Of a stretch of 37,047 nucleotides of DNA, positions 27,734 to 36,613 are shown one piece after another; the first letter of the stretch is position 1; every line of letters starts with the position of its first letter. The stretch is from Pseudomonadota bacterium (GTDB lineage Bacteria; Pseudomonadota; Gammaproteobacteria; Legionellales; Legionellaceae). The stretch covers positions 1 through 37,047 of the forward strand of contig JAIUOG010000012.1 in the NCBI GenBank assembly GCA_020161725.1, read 5' to 3'. A model generated the notes under the pieces. The model saw only the letters and a list, made by a program, of their open reading frames with translations. It was not told the origin of the DNA and did not search any database. The position numbers and the translations under genes are program-made.

Positions 27734-29023
27734 ATGAATCTAAACGGGCTTTTATTTTGTCAGCAATTCATGGTTGAGCAAAATGACACTAAAACATTGA
27801 CTACTTCTGGTGAAAATCAAAGTCCTGATGTGCTTTTCTTTAATATCATGTCAGAGATGTTAGATAATGAACCTAAAGAAGAGCCTCTATCTTCAAAGGA
27901 AATGAATATTGTCGAAACTATACCAATTAATAGCCATGAAGCTAAAGAGCTAGTCAATGAACAACAAATTAATTTGCAGCAGGAAATGACACCAAATGAA
28001 AAGCCAATAAAGATTCTTCCGCTAGCCCAAAATAAAATAGATGAATTCAATTTAGCTAAATCTGAAAAATTAGAAATAGGCACATTAGACGATATTTCAG
28101 AGATAGATATGAAAATTGAAAAGGCTGACCTTAATCTAAAGGCCGTTGTTTCTTATCCTGAAAATAACATCGAGCCCGAAGAAGATGAACCTCTGTTCAT
28201 GTCAGACGAAGATATATTTTCCAATCCCTTTATATCGCAATTAATGCAAGAAAAACCCCAAGTCACAGAAAACAATCTAAATCAAATCGATGAAACGGTT
28301 GAAAAAGATAGCTTGGTAGATGAAGTATCTCTGCTCGCTAAAAAAGAAAATGCTCCTCCTTTAAACAAAGAAAATCCAATAATCTTACAAAAAGAACCTT
28401 CTAAAACTTCTGAAGTGGAGCTAATAAAGCAGCCTTTGCCTTTAAAAGATATAAACTCCAATGAGGAACCTTTAACAACGGAAGTAGAAATAGATGAAGC
28501 AACTCTGGTTTCACAAACTGAAGAACCTAAAGCTACCAAAACGGAACTTCAAACTAACACACAAACCTCAATTCAAGATATTAAAACGGTAACAGCAACC
28601 ACTAAACCACAGCCTATTACGATGCCGCAAAATATTGATTCCTCAGAATGGGGTGATAATTTTAACCAACAGATTATTTGGTTAGGCCAACAAAAAATTA
28701 AATCAGCATTAATCAAATTAAATCCTGAAAATATGGGGCATTTAGAATTAAATTTAAGTTTTGAAAAAGAAGAAGTCAAATTACATGTTGTAACGGAACA
28801 TCAACATATTAAGGATTTAGTTGAATTATCTTTGCCTAAACTAAAAACGGTATTTGAAGCAGAAGGAATAGTGCTATCCGATGCTTCAGTACAAACTAAT
28901 CAACAGCAAAAAGAAGGAAGCTCTTCTTTTAAAAGAGAGCAAACTTCTTTAGCCAATATTGAACCGGAAGAGGATGGCCCTTTGTTTATTAAGAAACAAG
29001 GGCTAGTGGATTATTTTGCTTGA
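27734..29023 (+). CDS. fliK: Flagellar hook-length control protein FliK-like
   Basis: FliK measures hook length and switches export specificity of the flagellar type III system. The 429-aa product has a long, acidic, low-complexity Glu/Pro/Lys/Thr-rich N-terminus (about 1-300) and a C-terminal hook-length domain, about 305-385: WGDNFNQQIIWLGQQKIKSA, LIKLNPENMGHLELNLSF, VKLHVVTEHQHIKDLVE, LPKLKTVFEAEGIVLSD. The motif NIEPEED(E/G)PLF occurs twice, at 145-155 and 408-418. CGGAG precedes the ATG by seven bases. No other flagellar gene is in the window, so its function rests on the C-terminal domain. Its end overlaps the convergent gene by 13 bases. Confidence 0.8.
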   Translation: MNLNGLLFCQQFMVEQNDTKTLTTSGENQSPDVLFFNIMSEMLDNEPKEEPLSSKEMNIVETIPINSHEAKELVNEQQINLQQEMTPNEKPIKILPLAQNKIDEFNLAKSEKLEIGTLDDISEIDMKIEKADLNLKAVVSYPENNIEPEEDEPLFMSDEDIFSNPFISQLMQEKPQVTENNLNQIDETVEKDSLVDEVSLLAKKENAPPLNKENPIILQKEPSKTSEVELIKQPLPLKDINSNEEPLTTEVEIDEATLVSQTEEPKATKTELQTNTQTSIQDIKTVTATTKPQPITMPQNIDSSEWGDNFNQQIIWLGQQKIKSALIKLNPENMGHLELNLSFEKEEVKLHVVTEHQHIKDLVELSLPKLKTVFEAEGIVLSDASVQTNQQQKEGSSSFKREQTSLANIEPEEDGPLFIKKQGLVDYFA

Positions 29024-29760
29024 ATGGCCAATTCTATAGGATCTTCAGACGTAAGATCAAACTGTGAATCGGTAGATATTTTCTCACAAACCTTATCTAC
29101 CTCTTTAAACAGCGCATATTCAGCTTCCTCAATAGTCTTTTTATTATGATTTGTTGCTAATGAAGAATAGCCGGCAGTAACTATGAATGCCATGGCTGCT
29201 GCAAAGCCTAAGATTAAAGTAGCAGGAATATTCGTTGCAATAAATAAAGCTATTCCACCTGCAATGGCTAAGAAACTAATAACGGCTATAGCATCAATGA
29301 CAGCATCCGACATGTGATAACCAAACTTATCGTAGAACTCATTATTGAACATATTATCGATAGAAACTGGAAAATAAGAAGAGGAAGAAAAATAATTTTT
29401 ACGTATTTTTTGGAGTTCTTCCTCTGCTGCGATTTTGTATGTTCCTTGGTTATTAGTATTGACTGTGCTTTTAAAATCGAGGTTGCCTTCTAAAAATTTT
29501 TTACCAATAATTGCTTCCATATATGCTGTAATGCTGTCAATAAAATGTTCTTTTGCTATTTTAAGATTTTTCTTGTGTGCATGAGTTTTAGCATTCAAGT
29601 ATTCAAGATCAAAGGCTTTTAACTTCTTTTCAATAAATGTAAAAGCATTGTTAGTTAATGTGTACTTGCTTTTAAAGGTAGCCAAGTCTCTATCAGATTG
29701 CAGATATTCCGGCACTTCACCAAAAGAAAAAGGGTTTAAAACTTTAAAAAAGGTTGGCAT
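29011..29760 (-). CDS. Hypothetical protein with a membrane hairpin
   Basis: The 249-aa product is not recognised. Residues 1-150 are polar and helical, with no signal peptide; two hydrophobic segments (about 155-176 and 178-200) form a hairpin; the last 50 residues are acidic and helical. GGAGG lies nine bases before the ATG, so expression is likely. The 3' end overlaps the fliK-like gene by 13 bases in convergent orientation. A Dot/Icm-type effector of unknown target is possible by layout alone. Confidence 0.6.
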   Translation of the reverse strand: MPTFFKVLNPFSFGEVPEYLQSDRDLATFKSKYTLTNNAFTFIEKKLKAFDLEYLNAKTHAHKKNLKIAKEHFIDSITAYMEAIIGKKFLEGNLDFKSTVNTNNQGTYKIAAEEELQKIRKNYFSSSSYFPVSIDNMFNNEFYDKFGYHMSDAVIDAIAVISFLAIAGGIALFIATNIPATLILGFAAAMAFIVTAGYSSLATNHNKKTIEEAEYALFKEVDKVCEKISTDSQFDLTSEDPIELAIQAK

Positions 29761-29899
29761 TTCGATAATCCTCCAAGGCTAGTTGGAGAATTATACCATT
29801 GTTTAAAATTAAGTCAATGTGTCTTTGTTTTAATTTGAATGTTAATTTTATCAGTAACAGGGCTTTTATTGAGCTAACCCTCTATTAAAAATTCATTAA

Positions 29900-30202
29900 T
29901 TAGCGATAACAACGTCTAACACAACGCATATGTCCCCATTTATTGCGATAACAATGTTTTTTGCACAAAACCTGATGTCGGTGGTAGCCAGGCCGATAAA
30001 TGCGGACATTCGGTGTATAGCGCCAATGAGGGTGGGCATAATAAACGCGATAATAAGCAAGTTGATTATAATTGTTCTGAAACTTGTTAATAGGTGTGGT
30101 TGTTTCCGCTTTAGCTATTCCAGAAAAGCAAAATGCTATGAGCAATAAAGTTACACTTAAAATAAATAAATATTTAGAACTATTAAGAGCCTTGATATTC
30201 AT
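29900..30202 (-). CDS. Small secreted basic twin-CX3C protein
   Basis: A 100-aa protein with a signal peptide (YLFILSVTLLLIAFCFSGIAKA, cleavage near AKA-ET). The mature part is rich in Tyr, Arg and His (YYRVYYAHPHWRY, RIYRPGYHRH) and ends in two CX3C motifs, C80-KKH-C84 and C94-VRR-C98, nine residues apart. In the periplasm these could form a disulfide-stapled helical hairpin, or with nearby His bind metal. Function is unknown. The ATG at 30202 has AAGGA six bases before it; a TTG two codons upstream is unlikely. Confidence 0.7.
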   Translation of the reverse strand: MNIKALNSSKYLFILSVTLLLIAFCFSGIAKAETTTPINKFQNNYNQLAYYRVYYAHPHWRYTPNVRIYRPGYHRHQVLCKKHCYRNKWGHMRCVRRCYR

Positions 30203-30337
30203 TTGCAATCCTTAACTCATTGTTTGTTCAAAGTATAGTCATTTGTTTTTATTATTTCCAACTGGTTGGTTTTTTGGTCTTGTATCGCTGTTGGTTATTT
30301 TGACGTAAGATAGCTTCCTTTTTTATTTGGATAAGCA

Positions 30338-31504
30338 ATGATTAACTTTGGCTCTTTAACTAAAGAACAATTTTTAAAAGACTACTGGCAAAAAAAACCT
30401 TATCTTTTTAAAAAAGCTTTAAATAATTTTATCCAGCCGCTTTCTGCTGATGAGTTAGCAGGTCTTTCTTTAGAAGAGGACGTAGAAAGTAGACTTGTTT
30501 ACCAAACCAAAGAAGCGCCTTTTTGGCATCTTAAAAAAGGGCCTTTTGATGAAAAAGAATTTAGGCATTTACCAGAAACACATTGGACACTTTTAGTGCA
30601 GGGCGTTGATCGTTTTGTGCCAGAGGTTGCCGATTTATTGGCGAATTTTAATTTTATTCCACAGTGGCGTGTGGATGATGTCATGATTAGTTATGCTGTT
30701 GATTCAGGTTCAGTAGGGCCACATTACGATAATTATGATGTTTTTCTTTATCAGGCAAAAGGTAGAAGGCAATGGAAACTAACGACCAAAGATTGCCAGC
30801 CAGAAAACTATTTAGATGATGTCCCCCTGCGTATCATGCACGATTTTGCTGTTGAAGAAGATTATATTTTAGACGAAGGGGATATGCTTTATTTGCCACC
30901 TCATGTTGGCCATCATGGCATTGCTATAGGTGAATGCATGACTTATTCCTTTGGCTATAGAGCTTATCAAGCACAAGAGCTTTTGGATTCTTATGCTGAG
31001 TTTTCTGCTGAAAAAAGAGAAAAAACATCCCTTTATGCTGATCCGGATTGGTCTAATTTAAGAGGGAGTTCTGAATTACCAAGGGATGCTTTATTAAAAG
31101 CTAAGGAACTTTTAATTGCTGAATTAGAAGATGAATCTCGCTTAAAACACTGGTTTGGTTCTTTTGTTACAAGCCTTGATTCAGAAGCTGAAAATTTATT
31201 GCCTGAGCCTTTAGAAGAGGATGATTTTAGTAGAGAGGAGCTAGAGGAATTCTTAAGCGAAGATTTTTCTTTATACCGTAATCCCTTATGTCGGTTTGCC
31301 TATATTAATGAAGCAACAACAATTTTATTATTTATAAATGGTTGTGAATGGGATGTTCAAGCAGTCAATACCGATTTAATTAATTTAGTTGCTAATGAGC
31401 GTATTATTTCAACAACCTTATTAAAGCCTTTATTAAACTCAGAAGCAGATTGGCGCTTTATTGGTGAGCTTTTGATCCTACAATGGTTAAGCAAAGAAAA
31501 ATAA
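30338..31504 (+). CDS. roxA: Ribosomal protein L16 arginine 3-hydroxylase RoxA (YcfD)
   Basis: A JmjC/cupin 2-oxoglutarate and Fe(II)-dependent oxygenase that hydroxylates an arginine of ribosomal protein L16. The iron triad is H129 and D131 (GPHYDNYDVFLYQ) with the distal His in LPPHVGHHG (H189), at nearly the same positions as in E. coli YcfD (H125, D127, H187). The 388-aa length and the C-terminal winged-helix region fit the family. Upstream, GGATAAGC just before the ATG is a weak ribosome site. It is divergent from the twin-CX3C gene. Confidence 0.92.
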   Translation: MINFGSLTKEQFLKDYWQKKPYLFKKALNNFIQPLSADELAGLSLEEDVESRLVYQTKEAPFWHLKKGPFDEKEFRHLPETHWTLLVQGVDRFVPEVADLLANFNFIPQWRVDDVMISYAVDSGSVGPHYDNYDVFLYQAKGRRQWKLTTKDCQPENYLDDVPLRIMHDFAVEEDYILDEGDMLYLPPHVGHHGIAIGECMTYSFGYRAYQAQELLDSYAEFSAEKREKTSLYADPDWSNLRGSSELPRDALLKAKELLIAELEDESRLKHWFGSFVTSLDSEAENLLPEPLEEDDFSREELEEFLSEDFSLYRNPLCRFAYINEATTILLFINGCEWDVQAVNTDLINLVANERIISTTLLKPLLNSEADWRFIGELLILQWLSKEK

Positions 31505-31574
31505 CCCTAAAGTACTGGTATAAATATTGCAATCCTAACTCCTTAAATACAGGTAAAATTTGAGGAGCAAGCGA

Positions 31575-32474
31575 ATGTTTAGAATGAAGCTTTGGGGTTT
31601 AGCCCTAGTGGGATGTCTTTATAGTTTTACATCCTTTGCTTATGATAAAGAAATAGCCATTACTATTGATGATTTACCCTTCGTTGGCTCGGCAAATAAT
31701 AATCCTGCTAAATTACAAAGAGAACATGATAGATTCATGAGTATCTTGAATGCCTTGGTAGAAAATAAGGTACCTGCAACCGGTTTTGTGATAGCAGGTT
31801 CAATTGAAAAGGGACAATGGGAGTTATTAGAAGCCTTCCAACAGGCAGGTCTTACTTTGGGTAATCATACCTTTTCCCATTTAAATTTAAATACAACCAA
31901 TACGGATAAATATATCGCCAATGTAGATAGAGCAGATAAAATTTTAAGTTCCATTATGCCCAGTGAAACTAAATATTTTAGATATCCCTATCTTGCCGAA
32001 GGTCGAGGCGATAAAAAGCAAAAAGTTATCGATTATTTGAGTTTGAATCATTACACCATAGCGCCTGTGACTATTGATAGTAAAGATTTTCGCTTTAATG
32101 AAAGACTTTATAAAATTCCTTATCGTTTACGTGCACAAAATTTAAACCAAATGAAAAAGCAATATCTTGCCTATATTTGGGATCAAACTGTTCGTGCGGA
32201 AAAAAGAGCTGGCGATAAGCCTGTGAAGCAAATTCTATTAATTCATTCAAATTTAATTAATAGCTATTTTTTAGCTGACATTATCAAAATGTACCAAGAG
32301 CATGGCTATAAATTTATTACCTTAGGAGAGGCATTAGAGCAACCTGCTCCAGCCATTAATGTGTCTAAAAAAAAGAGAGAACAGCGATTTGATCTTTTTG
32401 ACGATAATTTAATGGATAACTTATTTTCAGAAACAGTTAAAAGTTCAACTTTTAACTGTTGTTTTAAATCTTAA
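31575..32474 (+). CDS. Secreted polysaccharide deacetylase (NodB domain, CE4)
   Basis: A 299-aa exported protein: signal peptide (LWGLALVGCLYSFTSFA), then a NodB fold with motif 1 TIDDLP (D32, D33), motif 2 GNHTFSH (H98, H102) and motif 3 RYPYL. Such enzymes remove N- or O-acetyl groups from peptidoglycan or other glycans in the envelope. GAGGAG is seven bases before the ATG at 31575; a TTG start at 31560 would swallow this ribosome site. The final codons lie inside a terminator-like hairpin. Substrate is unknown. Confidence 0.88.
   Translation: MFRMKLWGLALVGCLYSFTSFAYDKEIAITIDDLPFVGSANNNPAKLQREHDRFMSILNALVENKVPATGFVIAGSIEKGQWELLEAFQQAGLTLGNHTFSHLNLNTTNTDKYIANVDRADKILSSIMPSETKYFRYPYLAEGRGDKKQKVIDYLSLNHYTIAPVTIDSKDFRFNERLYKIPYRLRAQNLNQMKKQYLAYIWDQTVRAEKRAGDKPVKQILLIHSNLINSYFLADIIKMYQEHGYKFITLGEALEQPAPAINVSKKKREQRFDLFDDNLMDNLFSETVKSSTFNCCFKS
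32432..32460 (+). terminator. Terminator-like hairpin inside the 3' end of the deacetylase gene
   Basis: AACAGTTAAAAGTT-C-AACTTTTAACTGTT is a perfect 14-bp inverted repeat followed by GTTTTAAATC. It ends 14 bases before the last base of the stop codon, so the last translated residues (ETVKSSTFNCCFKS) are encoded by the hairpin. Confidence 0.55.
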
Positions 32475-32499
32475 CTGAATTGCTTCACAATGACGACAT

Positions 32500-32536
32500 T
32501 AAAGCCTGGATGTAAGCTCAAAGAGCTTTAATCCAG
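32500..32536 (+). repeat. Short TGTAGCC-type remnant
   Basis: TAAAGCCTGGATGTAAGCTC followed by AAAGAGCTTTAATCCAG keeps the left text (AGCCTGGATGTAAG) of the larger element and forms CTGGAT/ATCCAG and AGCTC/GAGCT pairings. It is about half the length of the copy at 4221-4306. Confidence 0.4.
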
Positions 32537-32577
32537 TGAGATATTAGCCTATCTATATTTCCAAGAAAACCTTTCAA

Positions 32578-32596
32578 TTCCTTATTAAATAAGGAA
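32578..32596. promoter_or_regulatory. Operator-like palindrome before etfB
   Basis: TTCCTTATT-A-AATAAGGAA is a perfect 9-bp inverted repeat, 85 bases before the etfB start. It could be a regulator site for the etfBA unit; no known regulator is suggested by its sequence. Confidence 0.35.
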
Positions 32597-32681
32597 CATC
32601 GGAATTAAGATAAATAAAGTCTTGAATTCAAAGCCTTAAGTCTGGCAATATGGCTGGCAAAGACAATTGAAGTGAGGGACT

Positions 32682-33431
32682 ATGAAAATTGTAGTTGCGG
32701 TTAAACGTGTTATTGATCCTTATGTAAAAATAAGAGTAAAAGCGGATAACAGTGGCGTTGAAACTGCCAATGTTAAAATGTCGATGAATCCCTTTGATGA
32801 AATTGCACTTGAAGAAGCAATTCGCTTAGTCGAGAAAGGGTTGGCAAGTGAGGTCACCGTCGTTAGTATTGGCTCAGAAACTACTCAAGAAACCTTAAGA
32901 CATGCCTTGGCCTTGGGCGCTGCTAATGCCATTTTAGTTCGTACAGATGAAAAGCATTGCAGTTTAAATATTGCTAAAATTTTGCAAAAAATCGTTGAAG
33001 ATGAAAAACCTAATCTTGTATTGATGGGTAAACAAGCCATCGATGGCGATAACAATCAAACTCCTCAAATGCTAGCTGCTTTATTAAATTGGCCGCAAGC
33101 AACCTTTGCTTCCCAGCTTTCGCTTAATGATAAAAACTTAGAAGTAACGCGTGAAATTGATGGTGGTTTAGAAACGATTGCTATGCAGTTGCCGGCTGTA
33201 GTCAGTGTTGATCTTCGTTTAAATGAGCCCCGTTATGCAAGCTTACCTAATATCATGAAGTCAAAATCGAAGCCTTTAAAAGTGATTGAATTAGAACACT
33301 TAAGCTTAAATCTTAAAAAACATATCGAAATAGTGTCTGTCAATGCACCTAAAGTGAGAACAGCGGGGCTTCGCGTGGAAAATGTTGAAGAGCTTATTGC
33401 GAAATTAAAACACGAAGCCAAAGTGCTTTAA
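32682..33431 (+). CDS. etfB: Electron transfer flavoprotein beta subunit EtfB
   Basis: EtfB binds AMP and, with EtfA, carries electrons from acyl-CoA and other dehydrogenases to the respiratory chain. The 249-aa product starts MKIVVAVKRVIDPYVKIRVK, contains MNPFDEIALEEAIRL and the family signature VDLRLNEPRYASLPNIMKSK. GAGGG is four bases before the ATG. The etfA gene follows after a 12-base gap. Confidence 0.96.
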   Translation: MKIVVAVKRVIDPYVKIRVKADNSGVETANVKMSMNPFDEIALEEAIRLVEKGLASEVTVVSIGSETTQETLRHALALGAANAILVRTDEKHCSLNIAKILQKIVEDEKPNLVLMGKQAIDGDNNQTPQMLAALLNWPQATFASQLSLNDKNLEVTREIDGGLETIAMQLPAVVSVDLRLNEPRYASLPNIMKSKSKPLKVIELEHLSLNLKKHIEIVSVNAPKVRTAGLRVENVEELIAKLKHEAKVL

Positions 33432-33443
33432 AAGGAGATGAGA

Positions 33444-34373
33444 ATGAGCACTTTAATTATTGTTGAACATGATAATAAGGTTTTACATCCGAATACTAAA
33501 AATGTTCTTGCTGCAGCAATCGAGTTTGGTGAAGAGATTACCTTACTCGTTGCAGGCCTTAACTGCGAAGAGGTAGCTAAAGAAGCTGCTCTTCTAAAGG
33601 GGGTGAGTTCTGTTTGGTTAGCAGATAATGCTTGCTATGCTAATTTACTGGCTGAAGCAATTGCAGAACTGGTTATTTCAAAGGCAAACTCGTTTAAAAC
33701 TATTTTAGCTCCAGCTTCTACTTTTGGAAAAAATATTTTACCAAGAATTGCTGCCTGTCTTGATGTTGCTCAATTATCAGATTTAAGTAAAATTATTGAT
33801 AAAGAGACTTTCGAGCATCCTATCTACGCGGGTAATGCAATCGAAACGGTTAAACTCTTAGATTCAATTAAAGTTCTTACGGTAAGACCAACTGCTTTTT
33901 CTGCTGTTGATGAAGAACAAGCGCCTTGCTCAATTGAGCGCTTGGATAAGGTTGCTAATAGCCAAACTAAATTTATTAAACAAGAACTAACTCAATCCAG
34001 CCGTCCAGAGTTAGGTTCGGCAAGAGTGATTGTCTCAGGTGGTCGTGGTTTGCAAAATGCCGAGAAATTTAAGCTCGTTGAGGAATTAGCCGATTGTTTA
34101 AATGCGGCTGTCGGTGCGTCAAGAGCTGCAGTGGACGCAGGTTTTGTATCTAATGATTATCAAGTAGGTCAAACAGGGAAAATAGTTGCCCCCAGCTTAT
34201 ATATCGCTATTGGAATTTCAGGCGCTGTGCAACATTTAGCAGGCATGAAAGATTCAAAGGTAATTGTTGCTATTAATAAAGACGAAGACGCGCCTATTTT
34301 CCAGATTGCCGATTATGGTTTAGTTGGTGATTTATTTGAAATAGTCCCTGAAATGATTAGGCATTTAAAATAA
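33444..34373 (+). CDS. etfA: Electron transfer flavoprotein alpha subunit EtfA
   Basis: EtfA holds the FAD of the electron transfer flavoprotein. The C-terminal FAD domain is clear: [70 protein letters not shown]. The length is 309 aa. ATG at 33444 has AAGGAG seven bases upstream; the ATG at 33438 touches the same AAGGAG and is unlikely. No ETF-ubiquinone oxidoreductase gene is in the window. Confidence 0.96.
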   Translation: MSTLIIVEHDNKVLHPNTKNVLAAAIEFGEEITLLVAGLNCEEVAKEAALLKGVSSVWLADNACYANLLAEAIAELVISKANSFKTILAPASTFGKNILPRIAACLDVAQLSDLSKIIDKETFEHPIYAGNAIETVKLLDSIKVLTVRPTAFSAVDEEQAPCSIERLDKVANSQTKFIKQELTQSSRPELGSARVIVSGGRGLQNAEKFKLVEELADCLNAAVGASRAAVDAGFVSNDYQVGQTGKIVAPSLYIAIGISGAVQHLAGMKDSKVIVAINKDEDAPIFQIADYGLVGDLFEIVPEMIRHLK

Positions 34374-34416
34374 AATTGAATGATGAAGTTTATAAAAGTA
34401 GAAAAAGGAAAATACT

Positions 34417-35535
34417 ATGTTAGTAGGTGTACCAAAGGAAATTAAACAACAAGAAAACCGTGTAGGTCTTGTTCCCGCCTCTGTTCGTGAAATTGTTCGT
34501 GCTGGCTCGTCAGTTATTATTGAAAAAAATGCTGGTATAGGAATCGGTATTGATGATGATCATTACCGTGCTGCAGGTGCAGAAATTGTTGATACTGCTG
34601 ATGAAATTTTTGAAAGAGCTGAATTAATTGTAAAGGTAAAAGAGCCGCAACCTTCAGAATGTCGTCGTTTAAGAGAAGGGCAAACCTTATTTACTTATCT
34701 ACATTTAGCCCCTGATCCACAACAGACACGCCTTTTGAAGGAATCAGGTGTCACTGCTATTGCTTATGAAACCGTAACTCAGAATGATGGCGGCTTACCC
34801 TTATTAACGCCAATGTCACAAGTAGCAGGGCGTATGTCTATTCAAGCTGGAGCGCATTGTCTAGAGATGGCACAGGGCGGAAGTGGCGTTCTTTTAGGTG
34901 GGGTTCCTGGTGTTGCACCTGCTAATGTCGTTGTTATTGGTGGTGGTGTGGTCGGAACTAATGCGGCGCGTATGGCAATGGGTATGGAAGCGAGAGTGAG
35001 TGTTTTAGATAGATCTCTCCCACGTTTACGTGAGCTTGATTTCCAATTTGGTTCTAAATTAAATACCATCTATGCAACTGCTGAAGCCTTAGAGCACTAT
35101 GTAGCTGAAGCGGATTTAGTTATTGGTGCAGTACTTGTGCCAGGGGCTGCAGCGCCTAAGTTAGTAACGAGAAACATGTTAAAGACAATGCGTCCTGGTT
35201 CAGTCATTGTGGATGTAGCGATTGACCAAGGTGGTTGCTTTGAAACGTCTAGACCTACCACACATCAAGAACCAACTTATGAAGTAGATAATATTGTCCA
35301 TTACTGTGTTGCTAATATGCCTGGTGCTGTGCCACGTACATCAACCTTTGCTTTAAATAATGCTACTTTACCTTTTATTATGAGCCTTGTAACTAAAGGT
35401 GTAAAATTAGCTTTATTAAGCGATGGTCATTTATTGAATGGCTTAAATGTTCATAAAGGCTTTATTACTTGCGAAGCGGTAGCAAGAGAACTTGACTATG
35501 AATATGTTGCTGCTACTGATGCTTTGGCGATGTAA
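34417..35535 (+). CDS. ald: Alanine dehydrogenase Ald
   Basis: Ald converts L-alanine and NAD+ to pyruvate, ammonia and NADH in the cytoplasm. The 372-aa product starts [20 protein letters not shown], keeps the substrate-site K in KVKEPQ and the His in FTYLHLAPD, and has the NAD-binding fold [19 protein letters not shown]; GMxARV/VLDRS follows. AAGGA is eight bases upstream. It lies 43 bases after etfA and may be co-transcribed. Together with PpsA it would feed alanine carbon into gluconeogenesis. Confidence 0.95.
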   Translation: MLVGVPKEIKQQENRVGLVPASVREIVRAGSSVIIEKNAGIGIGIDDDHYRAAGAEIVDTADEIFERAELIVKVKEPQPSECRRLREGQTLFTYLHLAPDPQQTRLLKESGVTAIAYETVTQNDGGLPLLTPMSQVAGRMSIQAGAHCLEMAQGGSGVLLGGVPGVAPANVVVIGGGVVGTNAARMAMGMEARVSVLDRSLPRLRELDFQFGSKLNTIYATAEALEHYVAEADLVIGAVLVPGAAAPKLVTRNMLKTMRPGSVIVDVAIDQGGCFETSRPTTHQEPTYEVDNIVHYCVANMPGAVPRTSTFALNNATLPFIMSLVTKGVKLALLSDGHLLNGLNVHKGFITCEAVARELDYEYVAATDALAM

Positions 35536-35613
35536 ACTTTGATCAAACTATGTCTGCTGGCCTTTTCAGAGATTTTAATATCAGTTCCTAGATAAAAATC
35601 TCGAATTCTAGTA

Positions 35614-35705
35614 TGTAGCCTTGGTGCAGCGGAGCGTAACCAAGGGTTGGGTGGTTGTGATGAAGATTAAACCTTGATTACGCCTTTGGCTTCATCAAGG
35701 CTACA
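35614..35705. repeat. TGTAGCC-type palindromic element (divergent copy)
   Basis: TGTAGCCTTGGTG at the left and CATCAAGGCTACA at the right are inverted ends; the middle has AACCAAGGGTT and TAAACCTTGATTA. The ends match the element at 4221-4306 but the core differs. Confidence 0.5.
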
Positions 35706-35716
35706 TTAAATAAATG

Positions 35717-35737
35717 CCCCGGTGCTTGGAGCCGGGG
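35717..35737. terminator. GC-rich hairpin between ald and the PF04240 gene
   Basis: CCCCGG-TGCTTGGAG-CCGGGG is a 6-bp GC stem between convergent genes. On the minus strand it is followed by CATTTATTT, so it may end the PF04240 transcript; it could serve both directions. Confidence 0.45.
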
Positions 35738-35779
35738 AAATTTATAAAAGAGCTGAGATTCCTATTGCAAGCATCCGTG

Positions 35780-36613
35780 CTACAATTTTTTACTATCAAT
35801 TACTTTTATTAAAGCCAACAAACTCACAAATAGCATTGTAAAAATAGTAATTAAAGCCATAGGTTCAAAAATGTCTTGGGCAAAATTAACTGCAAAAGCA
35901 TCTAATATTTGAGTCATAGCTTGAGTAGCATAAAGCCCTATTGGCTCTAACCAAAATAATTTGGATTGAAAAAAGGGAGTATTATTCGGGTTTTTATTAT
36001 CCCTTTTAGCAATATAAAAAGCAAAAAGCTGATAGATTAAATAAACAACTAAAAACCAGCCAAAATAATTTTTTAAAGGTACGCCAAAATAAGTGCCTTT
36101 TTCCTGCCAAACCCATAATGAATCGACAGTAGAGGCCCATGGATCCATGCAAAGATCCCACATGACCATTATAAAAGCAGCGATTAGGGGGACTAAAAAA
36201 AGCTTATTTGATTTTAGTGGATTAGCACCTTGGTTTATCAAAATATTAGCTAAACTCCATGAGGCATAACCCATTGCAAAATAAGCAAACATAATAATGA
36301 GAGGTACTTCAAATAAACGTGGGCCTGCTAATTTTTCATAATGATAAAAGCCAAAGGGAAAACCAGTTTGAATGCTTAAGGCTTCAAAAAAATGGCTAAC
36401 TACCCAAGTAATTAAGAAAAAAATTAGCATGTTTTTGAAATTATAACGTTCAATACCATGTAAAAAGACGGCTGTAAAAAGAGCTATTACTGTAACAATA
36501 GGTAAAATGCTAATAGCAAGAGGGGTGCTCCAAAAAGCAGATAACAGAGTTGCTATAAAATAGAGAGCAATAAAACTCCATCTTATTTTAGTCATTGAAT
36601 CCTGATTGCTCAT
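35780..36613 (-). CDS. PF04240 'carotenoid biosynthesis' membrane protein
   Basis: The 277-aa product has seven or eight membrane helices and the conserved text of the DUF422/CruF family: FGFYHYEKLAGPRLFEVPLI, MWDLCMDPWAS, and KGTYFGVPLKNYFGWFLV. Characterised members in haloarchaea and other carotenoid-making organisms hydrate carotenoid end groups. No other carotenoid gene is in the window, so the substrate here is open. AAGGAAA lies before ATG at 36613, which is preferred over any longer frame. Confidence 0.8.
   Translation of the reverse strand: MSNQDSMTKIRWSFIALYFIATLLSAFWSTPLAISILPIVTVIALFTAVFLHGIERYNFKNMLIFFLITWVVSHFFEALSIQTGFPFGFYHYEKLAGPRLFEVPLIIMFAYFAMGYASWSLANILINQGANPLKSNKLFLVPLIAAFIMVMWDLCMDPWASTVDSLWVWQEKGTYFGVPLKNYFGWFLVVYLIYQLFAFYIAKRDNKNPNNTPFFQSKLFWLEPIGLYATQAMTQILDAFAVNFAQDIFEPMALITIFTMLFVSLLALIKVIDSKKL

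Noticed and set aside
30270..30337. TTGACG upstream of roxA as a -35 box
   Set aside because: No acceptable -10 hexamer lies 16-18 bases downstream (TTATTT only).
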